IMG/VR virus record: IMGVR_UViG_3300048554_000122
Location: 1-38,005 of that record
Length of the DNA: 38,005 bases
Source: a virus
Strand: one strand, 5' to 3'
Under the pieces are notes generated by a model. The model was not told where the DNA came from. It made no database searches and was given only the letters and a program-made list of their open reading frames with translations. The position numbers and the translations under genes are program-made. Positions within the stretch are counted from its first letter, which is position 1. Each line of letters opens with the position of its first letter. Below are positions 23,456-30,023 of the stretch, piece after piece.

Positions 23456-23530
23456 ATGAGCTTAGAAATGTTACTAATGTACGCTATCATCCTTATTCTT
23501 GGTCTTAGCTTACTATACAGAGAACCATGA
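23456..23530 (+). CDS. Tiny single-span membrane peptide, 24 residues
   Basis: This encodes an acidic Met-Ser-Leu-Glu start, one hydrophobic span and a 'YREP' end. Its stop overlaps the next start (ATGA at 23527-23530), and it lies five bases after the tiny lipoprotein gene. The ORF is very short, so the call depends on the clean span and the coupling. The basic end following the span predicts that the C-terminus is cytoplasmic. Confidence 0.42.
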   Translation: MSLEMLLMYAIILILGLSLLYREP

Positions 23531-23916
23531 AAACCTGTAGTAAATGTGGTCTAACCTTACGATGCAGTGACCAGGAGGGAGATATATGTTTGACTTGCCT
23601 TTCCTCTTTAACTCCTCATTGTAACTTTGACCAAGGATATAGTACCATCGAAGGATGTATCCGACAAACAACCAACAACCCAATAAAAAGAAACATGATA
23701 GAAGAAGTAAGAAAACCTACACCTTATTTTGTTGTATGGTGTAATGAAGAAAACAGCTATAAAAAATTTCAAGAGAATTGGGATTGCTTTTACAATTATG
23801 AAGACGCTAAGGAAAAATACGACAAACTATATAACAACTCTCTGGCAAACCTTAAATTAACTAAAGTTATTGAAGAGAAAGAAGTCGGAGTTGAACAACA
23901 AGAATACTACATATGA
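23527..23916 (+). CDS. Zinc-ribbon-like early protein
   Basis: A 129-residue protein. Residues 1-30 contain CSKCG and CLTC pairs (Cys4, Cys7, Cys21, Cys24), a zinc-ribbon arrangement. The second part, from Met58 ('MIEEVRKPTPYFVVWCNEEN'), is acidic. The DNA just before Met58 (AACAACCCAATAAAAAGAAAC) looks like the untranslated leaders of other early genes. The gene may therefore be a fusion, or may have a second start at 23698 producing a 72-residue protein. No family recognised. Confidence 0.55.
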   Translation: MKTCSKCGLTLRCSDQEGDICLTCLSSLTPHCNFDQGYSTIEGCIRQTTNNPIKRNMIEEVRKPTPYFVVWCNEENSYKKFQENWDCFYNYEDAKEKYDKLYNNSLANLKLTKVIEEKEVGVEQQEYYI

Positions 23917-23922
23917 AACATT

Positions 23923-24102
23923 ATGAGAACAGAGATAACACCAAAAGATTTCAAATATATTAACCAACCAAGAAACATGATCGAAGAAACTATGCACTAC
24001 ATAATGACCGAGCACTTTAAAGGTGTGCTTGATCCCAACCATAAATACTTTGACCTTTACCTGTCCTTACAACACTTACTGGAGGAGTATAACAATGATT
24101 GA
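23923..24102 (+). CDS. Small early protein of unknown function
   Basis: A 59-residue helical protein ('MIEETMHYIMTEHF', 'FDLYLSLQHLLEEYNND'). The stop lies eight bases inside the next gene (ATGATTGA at 24095-24102), and its last codons carry the GGAGGAG ribosome site of that gene. That makes it a real coupled reading frame rather than a spacer. Function unknown. Confidence 0.55.
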   Translation: MRTEITPKDFKYINQPRNMIEETMHYIMTEHFKGVLDPNHKYFDLYLSLQHLLEEYNND

Positions 24103-24556
24103 TATTACACAATATATAGATAGAGATAAATTACTTATCAATGCGATAAAAGATAGGTTACTAAACATTGGAGAGAGTGGTGCTCAGTGGGTATATGATA
24201 ATTGCTTTCCTATGGATCAAGATATAATTGAAAAGGACGGGAAAACATATGTTGAAGAACCAGATGAAGGAATAGATTCAATGAATTTAATGGAGGAAAT
24301 AGTAAATGTAGTTGATGAAGTTAAAGAACAAATAGATGGTCTGTTTAGTTTTTTAAATGAACTAGAATTAGATTCTTTTGATACTGATATCAATACTGAG
24401 TTAATATGGATGAATGATTATTGGTACAAAGAATTTAAAGAAGGTGAATGGGGAGAGCTAAAAAAGAAAACACAAGCAGACCCTGACTATAAGAACTGGC
24501 ACATGGAAAAGTTAGTTGAAAGAGAACTGAAGAAAGGAATGGAAGACAATGGATGA
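24095..24556 (+). CDS. Acidic early protein of unknown function
   Basis: A 153-residue, strongly acidic, Trp-rich protein. The start at 24095 is chosen over the in-frame ATG at 24023 because GGAGGAG stands seven bases upstream and the eight-base overlap fits its neighbours. No domain recognised. Residues 57-90 are nearly all Asp, Glu, Met, Leu and Val, suggesting a helical acidic surface. Acidic early phage proteins sometimes inhibit host nucleases or RNA polymerase; nothing here proves that. Confidence 0.62.
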   Translation: MIDITQYIDRDKLLINAIKDRLLNIGESGAQWVYDNCFPMDQDIIEKDGKTYVEEPDEGIDSMNLMEEIVNVVDEVKEQIDGLFSFLNELELDSFDTDINTELIWMNDYWYKEFKEGEWGELKKKTQADPDYKNWHMEKLVERELKKGMEDNG

Positions 24557-24707
24557 AGATAACGATATAGAAAGAGAAGAGACTCGATGGGAGTACAAGG
24601 AAGAGTTGAGAAGAGATATTAACCGACACAGAGGACTGATTGACTTTGATATAGACTACGACGAGGAAGAATTTATAAAACAAACGGAGGACTGGGGAGA
24701 TGAGTGA
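24549..24707 (+). CDS. Small acidic early protein
   Basis: A 52-residue protein, with acidic residues making up about 40 percent ('MDEDNDIEREETRWEYKEEL' and 'DFDIDYDEEEF'), flanking a basic centre 'RRDINRHRG'. Both ends overlap the neighbouring genes by eight bases. A GGAA run precedes the start. Function unknown. Confidence 0.52.
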   Translation: MDEDNDIEREETRWEYKEELRRDINRHRGLIDFDIDYDEEEFIKQTEDWGDE

Positions 24708-24831
24708 GTTCTTAGGTTTTCAATCTTATCCGTTACCTTTTTATTGTCCGTTTTGCAATGAGACATACGAAGAAGATGACGCAATTTACCACGCACATTG
24801 TTGCGAAGAAGAGGAAGAAGACCATGAGTAG
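24700..24831 (+). CDS. C2H2-type zinc-finger microprotein
   Basis: A 43-residue protein with Cys16-P-F-Cys19, then His31-A-His33-Cys34-Cys35 (spacing C-x2-C-x11-H-x-H-C), fitting a single zinc finger of C2H2 or C2HC type. A short acidic tail follows. Aromatic residues (F14, Y15, Y23, Y30) could build the finger core. It has a good Shine-Dalgarno site (GGGGAG). Single-finger peptides can bind DNA or a protein partner such as RNA polymerase. It immediately precedes the RNA polymerase cluster. Confidence 0.58.
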   Translation: MSEFLGFQSYPLPFYCPFCNETYEEDDAIYHAHCCEEEEEDHE

Positions 24832-25069
24832 GGACTGGGAAGACTTCGATAATAACATCCTGTTAGGCGTGGACTTTGCTGAACAAGTTACGCGAGCGTG
24901 TGATATGTTTTGGAGTAACAATAAATTAGGTTACGATAAAGACGGAAAGATAATTAGAACAGATGAGAAGCGTATTCGTCCGAGAGATTTCAGAGATATG
25001 ATAACGGCTGAAGTTTTAAATAAAAAAGCAGTGATCGAACACCATTTAAATAAAAATGAAAAATGTTAA
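24824..25069 (+). CDS. Early protein upstream of RNA polymerase
   Basis: An 81-residue protein with 'DWEDFDNNILLGVDFAEQVT' (about residues 4-23), then 'WSNNKLGYDKDGKIIRTDEK' and a basic helical end. The start at 24824 is preferred over the in-frame ATG at 24758 because it continues the eight-base overlap pattern and has GAGGAAG upstream. It overlaps the RNA polymerase start by 14 bases, so the two are likely coupled. Function unknown. Confidence 0.6.
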   Translation: MSRDWEDFDNNILLGVDFAEQVTRACDMFWSNNKLGYDKDGKIIRTDEKRIRPRDFRDMITAEVLNKKAVIEHHLNKNEKC

Positions 25070-27434
25070 AGAGTTAGATTACGATATGATCCAATGGGGA
25101 AAAGCTAGGTATAGAAAAGCCCAAGAGATTTACAAAGCCCAAGGATATAACAGCGAATTGCCAGCTTATAAGAAGTTAGGCAGAGAAGTACACGTCCCTA
25201 TCGAACACGCTGTAAATAAATTCTTTGAAGACAACGCTAGACCTAACGCACCTGTACCTGTTTGGTTGCCTTATATATGGGACTTAGAACCTAGCGTTGT
25301 AGCTTTTCTAGGAGTAAAGGTATTGTTTGACATCTTACCTGGTGAACCTTACATATCCGAGGCTTCCTTTTTAGTAGCTAAAGCTTTGGAAGATGAAGTA
25401 CGTGTCCGTTATTTTAAAGAGAATGTGACGGAGAGTGATTGGTTGTTATTAAAACGAGACCAAAAGGATGTACTTACAAGGAATAGATTTGTTAATAAGT
25501 TCTGGGATAAAGAAAGAAAGTATCACAAACAAGGAAGGTATCAAAGGTTTGAACTTTGGAGTAAGCGTAATAAGATCATGCTTGGTTCTTGGTTAATTGA
25601 ATTGATAAGGATGCAAACTAATTTATTCCACGTTAAAATCAAGTACACTTACACCACTGCCAAACGGAAAGTCATAGCTCCTAATAAAGACTTGTATGCG
25701 TGGGTAAATAAATACGATGAGAATTGTGAGGTCATTCGTCCGTTCTATTTAGCCACACCTAAACCACCTGTTGATTGGATAGATAACTACGGAGGAGGAT
25801 ACAATAGTGAAGGACTACCTACTCTTCCTATAATGAAGATCAAGAACAACGATGGTATAAAACACAGAGACCTTAGCCCAGCTTACGCACCACTTAACCG
25901 ACTGCAACGAGTAGCTTGGAAGATCAATCCGAAGATGTTAAATCTTATGACTTGGGCGTGGAGTAAGGACCTAACTATAGGAGGAATGGAGAAGAGTGAG
26001 TTGTTAAAACCACTTGATATTGTACCTAACCTAGCAGACACAGACCCAGTAGCTTTCACTGAATGGAAGCGTAAACAAAAAGAGATATACGAATATAATT
26101 TAAGGAGTAACGGACAGCGTATGAGATGCTTGAAGATACTTAATGTAGCAAAACGCTACGCTGAATTAGATGAGTTCTACTTTCCTTATCAGATGGACTA
26201 TAGAGGACGAGTGTATTCAATACCTAGTTATGTTAACCCACAATCCTGTGACTTTGGAAGGAGTGCTTTACAATTTGCTAAAGGAGTACCTATAAATAAC
26301 GATGAAGATAGTAGATGGTTAAGGATTCACGGAGCTAATGTCTTCGGAGTAAAAGGAAGTTATGAAGAACGATTAGCTTGGATAGATAAGAAGAAGGACT
26401 TGATACTTGAAAGTGCAAATGATCCTTGTGAGTGTAACTGGTGGCAAGAAGCGAGTGATCCGTGGGCTTTCATACACTTTTGTTTTGAATACGCTGAGTT
26501 TAAAAAGCACGGATGGGGATTTGAAACGAGGTTACCTTGTCACATGGACGCTAGTTGTAATGGCATACAGATTCTATCTTTGTTAACAAGAGATGAAGAG
26601 TCTGGACACCACGTTAACTTATTACCTTGCCAGAAACCACAGGATATATACCAGGAAGTAGCTGATCAAGTGTACGATAGGTTAATGAAAGACAAAAGTA
26701 AGAACAGCTTGGCTGGAGATTGGTTAAAGTTTGGAATAGATCGTAGCTTTACGAAGAAGATAGTGATGTGCAAACCGTTTGGAATGAATGGATACACAAG
26801 TAAAGATGCCTTGGAAGATGCTGTTGTTAAAAGACTTAAGGAAGGATTAGGTAGTCCGTTCAGCAAGGAAGATTTTAACGAGGCTATGATATACTTAGCT
26901 TCTTTAATCAACGACAAAGCCAACGCTTTAATCCAACCACATTTAGAATTGATGAAGTGGTTTAAAGGTATAGCTAGGACTGACAAACCTTTGAAGTGGA
27001 CTACACCTTTTGGATTGGAAATTGTACAAGCTTTATACGATCAAACAATAGTTAAAGTGAGCAGCATTCTTAATATGCAAAACACTATTCTTACATTTAA
27101 TAACAGACAGAAAGGTATATGTAGTAAACGAATGGCACGAGCAATTGTACCTAATTATATACATAGTCTTGACTCATCTGTTATGATGGAATTAGCTTGC
27201 AAAAGTGATTATTCTATAGCAAGTATACACGATAGCTTTGCAACTCAAAGCCCGAACGCACCGAAAATGCACCAACAACTAAGAGAGATTTACGAACAAC
27301 ACTTTAGCGACGATCTTGTCAACAAGTTCAAGGACGAGATTGAAGCACAAAGAGGATGTAAACTGGAAGACAGCCCTGAACTTGGCACACTAGATGTGTC
27401 GGCACTTAACGACTGTCAGTATATATTCTCATAA
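25056..27434 (+). CDS. DNA-directed RNA polymerase, single-subunit T7 type
   Basis: A 792-residue phage polymerase (T7 has 883). It reads the middle and late phage genes from phage promoters. The catalytic 'MDASCNGIQ' contains Asp498, equivalent to T7 Asp537. 'RSFTKKIVMCKPFGMNGY' begins at Arg563; Lys567 corresponds to T7 Lys631 and Phe575 corresponds to T7 Tyr639. 'IHDSFAT' has Asp726, equivalent to T7 Asp812. Phe at the Tyr639 position is notable because the T7 Y639F mutant loses ribose selectivity. The N-terminal domain is shorter than in T7. The A-rich start (AAATAAAAATG) has no Shine-Dalgarno site and overlaps the upstream gene, suggesting translational coupling. Confidence 0.96.
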   Translation: MKNVKELDYDMIQWGKARYRKAQEIYKAQGYNSELPAYKKLGREVHVPIEHAVNKFFEDNARPNAPVPVWLPYIWDLEPSVVAFLGVKVLFDILPGEPYISEASFLVAKALEDEVRVRYFKENVTESDWLLLKRDQKDVLTRNRFVNKFWDKERKYHKQGRYQRFELWSKRNKIMLGSWLIELIRMQTNLFHVKIKYTYTTAKRKVIAPNKDLYAWVNKYDENCEVIRPFYLATPKPPVDWIDNYGGGYNSEGLPTLPIMKIKNNDGIKHRDLSPAYAPLNRLQRVAWKINPKMLNLMTWAWSKDLTIGGMEKSELLKPLDIVPNLADTDPVAFTEWKRKQKEIYEYNLRSNGQRMRCLKILNVAKRYAELDEFYFPYQMDYRGRVYSIPSYVNPQSCDFGRSALQFAKGVPINNDEDSRWLRIHGANVFGVKGSYEERLAWIDKKKDLILESANDPCECNWWQEASDPWAFIHFCFEYAEFKKHGWGFETRLPCHMDASCNGIQILSLLTRDEESGHHVNLLPCQKPQDIYQEVADQVYDRLMKDKSKNSLAGDWLKFGIDRSFTKKIVMCKPFGMNGYTSKDALEDAVVKRLKEGLGSPFSKEDFNEAMIYLASLINDKANALIQPHLELMKWFKGIARTDKPLKWTTPFGLEIVQALYDQTIVKVSSILNMQNTILTFNNRQKGICSKRMARAIVPNYIHSLDSSVMMELACKSDYSIASIHDSFATQSPNAPKMHQQLREIYEQHFSDDLVNKFKDEIEAQRGCKLEDSPELGTLDVSALNDCQYIFS

Positions 27435-27460
27435 TAAACACAATAAAAGAAAGAGAGACA

Positions 27461-28093
27461 ATGGCGATTAAAGGAAGGCAAAAAGAAGAAGCAATAACAA
27501 CAGCTGTAGGTACTGCTCAGTATCCTTGGGTTAACACACCTAGTACAAAGTTTGTACCTGAAGGCGAGTATAGCTGTAATATAATACTAACAAAACAAGA
27601 AGGTGAAGTTATCTTTAAAAAGGTAGAAGCTCTTCTTGAAAAGAAACAAAAGGAACAAGCGGAAGAATCAGGTAAAGAGGTAAAGACATATCAGTTACCT
27701 ATTCAATTAGAAGGAGATACTTATGTATTAAAAGCTAAGTTGAAACCAGTGAACGGCAAGCGTAAGGACGGTAGTGAATACACTAGATCATTAGGTCTGT
27801 TTGATTCTAAAGGTAATCCTTGGGACAGAGAAGTGATCATTAGAGGTGGATCAAAGGTACGTTTAAGCGTACGCCCTAAACCTTGGTTCTCTTCTTTATT
27901 AGGAGCAGGTGTATCACTGGAGTTATTAGGTGTTCAAGTGATAGAGTTAGCAGACGGGGAACTATCCAGTCAAGCAGCAGAATCCTTTGGCTTCACTGAG
28001 GTTGAAGGAGGATATGTTAACGGAGGTGAAACCCTTGACCAAGCTCTTGATGCGGAAGAAGAAGAAGAGGACATTATCAAAGCAGACTTTTAG
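27461..28093 (+). CDS. Single-stranded DNA-binding protein (gp2.5-like)
   Basis: A 210-residue protein in the T7 gene 2.5 position, directly after the polymerase and before endonuclease I. It has an OB-fold type central sequence ('LQLPIQ'-like strands and 'GKRKDGSEYTRSLGLFDSKG'). The acidic C-terminus ends '..EEEEEDIIKADF'. A terminal Phe after an acidic tail is the hallmark of gp2.5, used to contact polymerase and helicase. The last 44 bases overlap the endonuclease gene. Confidence 0.88.
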   Translation: MAIKGRQKEEAITTAVGTAQYPWVNTPSTKFVPEGEYSCNIILTKQEGEVIFKKVEALLEKKQKEQAEESGKEVKTYQLPIQLEGDTYVLKAKLKPVNGKRKDGSEYTRSLGLFDSKGNPWDREVIIRGGSKVRLSVRPKPWFSSLLGAGVSLELLGVQVIELADGELSSQAAESFGFTEVEGGYVNGGETLDQALDAEEEEEDIIKADF

Positions 28094-28550
28094 GTCTGGA
28101 TTTGAAGAGAGAATAGCATCACAACTAAGACGATGTGGTATAAAGTATACTTACGAATCGTTAGTGATCGAGTACAAGCGTCTTAGTACCTACACTCCTG
28201 ACTTCATCCTCCCCAACGGAATCATTATTGAAACCAAGGGGAGGTGGGTCACGGAGGATAGGACTAAACATTTGTTAATCAAGGAACAACATCCTGACTT
28301 AGACATTAGGTTGTTATTTCAAAATGCTTACAACAAGATTCGTAAAGGAAGTAAGACTACCTATGCGATGTGGTGTGAGAAGAAAGGAATATTATATGCA
28401 CATAAACAAATACCAAAACAATGGCTTTCACTAGAACGCACCAGCAGTGTGCAAAGTGTGGATCGAGTGACGCTCTTGCAGTCAACGACGACGGAAGCAC
28501 AAAATGTTTCAGCTGTGATTCATACAGTCGAGGCAGACAACAAACTATGA
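28050..28550 (+). CDS. Endonuclease I (gp3-like Holliday junction resolvase)
   Basis: 166 residues from the ATG at 28050 (T7 gp3 has 149). It cuts branched DNA and helps degrade the host chromosome. The PD-(D/E)XK active site is clear: Glu19 in 'SGFEER', Asp51 in 'YTPDF', and Glu61 and Lys63 in 'IIIETKGRW'. They are followed by the conserved 'LLIKEQHPDLDIRLLFQNA'. The T7 homology ends near 'IPKQWL' (about residue 125). The remaining roughly 40 residues are a Ser/Thr/Val-rich extension encoded by DNA that is also the start of the primase-helicase gene. An upstream in-frame ATG at 27987 would lie deep inside the SSB gene and is unlikely. Confidence 0.93.
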   Translation: MRKKKKRTLSKQTFRSGFEERIASQLRRCGIKYTYESLVIEYKRLSTYTPDFILPNGIIIETKGRWVTEDRTKHLLIKEQHPDLDIRLLFQNAYNKIRKGSKTTYAMWCEKKGILYAHKQIPKQWLSLERTSSVQSVDRVTLLQSTTTEAQNVSAVIHTVEADNKL

Positions 28551-30019
28551 CACTACCAACAACCAACGATACCACATTTATCACAGGCAAACCACAAGAA
28601 GTAGCCAGAAGAAACTTAACTAAGGAAACTTGTCAGAAGTGGGGGTATCACATTGGAACTCACAACGGAGAACCAGTACACATTGCTAACTACAAGAGTA
28701 GAAACGGAGCACTTGTTGCACAGAAACTACGATTCGCTAACAAAACTTTCTCTATCAAAGGAGAGCTTTATGGCTTATACGGACAGCACCTTTGGAGTAG
28801 TGGTGGAAGAAGAGTAGTAGTATGTGAAGGAGAGATTGATGCGTTAAGTGTCAGTCAAGCTTTCGGAAACAAGTGGGCTGTGGTTAGTGTACCTAACGGA
28901 GCTGGAGGAGCGAAGAAGTATGTCAGTCAAGCAATTGATTGGTTGGAAAGCTTTGAGAAAGTAATCTTCTGCTTTGATAATGATGATCCAGGAAGAGATG
29001 GGGCTGCAAAATGTGCTGCTCTTTTAACTCCTGGTAAAGCATACATAGCTGAACTGCCACTAAAGGATGCTAATGATATGTTAGTGGCAAAGCGTAGTGA
29101 GGAGTTGGTGAATTGTCTATGGCAAGCGAGGGAATATAGACCTGATGGGATAGTGGGAGGAGAAGATATATGGCAAGCTGTTATAAAGGAGGATACTTCT
29201 GAGTCACAACCTTATCCATATGCTTCTTTGAATGGCATGACACACGGTATAAGACGAGGAGAGTTGGTGACACTTTGTGCTGGTTCAGGGATTGGAAAGT
29301 CCTTGTTCTGTCGTGAAGTTTGTCACCATCTCCTTGGACTTGGCGAGACCGTAGGTTATATAGCACTTGAAGAATCAGTAAGACGAACTGCACTTGGCAT
29401 CATGGGCATTCACCTTAACAAACCACTTCACCTTGAGAATGATTTAAAGGAGGAGGAGTTACGCAAAGCATTCGATGAGACGATGGGTAACAAGAACTTC
29501 TATACCTATGATCACTTCGGAAGTACGGAGAGTGATAACTTGTTAAGTAAGATACGCTACCTGTGCAAAGGACTAGGTTGTAAGTGGATATTCCTTGACC
29601 ATCTATCTATTGTAGTTAGTGGTATTCAAGGAGATGATGAACGACGGTTAATTGATAACACAATGACACAACTTAGAAGCTTAGTAGAAGAGACTGGATG
29701 TGGAATGGTGTTAGTATCTCACCTTAGAAGACCACCGAATGGTGGAGGACATGAAGAAGGAGGAGTCACTAGACTTGCAGACCTTAGAGGTAGTCATTCA
29801 ATACCACAACTTAGTGATATGGTCATAGGACTAGAGAGAAACCAACAAAAAGAAAACAACAACGAAACAAAAGTAAGAGTCTTAAAGAATAGATTCTCAG
29901 GAGAAACTGGACTAGCTACTACCTTGTTCTACGATCAAGACAGTGGTAGGTACACAGAAGATGAGAACCAATTCAAAGACAAAACAACAACAACCAACAG
30001 CGGACCAAGTCCGTTTTAA
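28421..30019 (+). CDS. Primase-helicase (gp4-like)
   Basis: A 532-residue bifunctional replicative enzyme (T7 gp4A has 566). The N-terminal zinc finger uses Cys10, Cys13, Cys29 and Cys32. The TOPRIM primase part has 'VVVCEGEIDALS' and 'IFCFDNDDPGRDGA'. The helicase Walker A is 'GSGIGKS' at residues 288-294, followed by 'ALEES' and 'FLDHLSIV'. It forms a ring on the lagging strand, unwinding DNA and making RNA primers. The first 130 bases overlap the endonuclease extension. Confidence 0.96.
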   Translation: MAFTRTHQQCAKCGSSDALAVNDDGSTKCFSCDSYSRGRQQTMTLPTTNDTTFITGKPQEVARRNLTKETCQKWGYHIGTHNGEPVHIANYKSRNGALVAQKLRFANKTFSIKGELYGLYGQHLWSSGGRRVVVCEGEIDALSVSQAFGNKWAVVSVPNGAGGAKKYVSQAIDWLESFEKVIFCFDNDDPGRDGAAKCAALLTPGKAYIAELPLKDANDMLVAKRSEELVNCLWQAREYRPDGIVGGEDIWQAVIKEDTSESQPYPYASLNGMTHGIRRGELVTLCAGSGIGKSLFCREVCHHLLGLGETVGYIALEESVRRTALGIMGIHLNKPLHLENDLKEEELRKAFDETMGNKNFYTYDHFGSTESDNLLSKIRYLCKGLGCKWIFLDHLSIVVSGIQGDDERRLIDNTMTQLRSLVEETGCGMVLVSHLRRPPNGGGHEEGGVTRLADLRGSHSIPQLSDMVIGLERNQQKENNNETKVRVLKNRFSGETGLATTLFYDQDSGRYTEDENQFKDKTTTTNSGPSPF

Positions 30020-30023
30020 TAAT

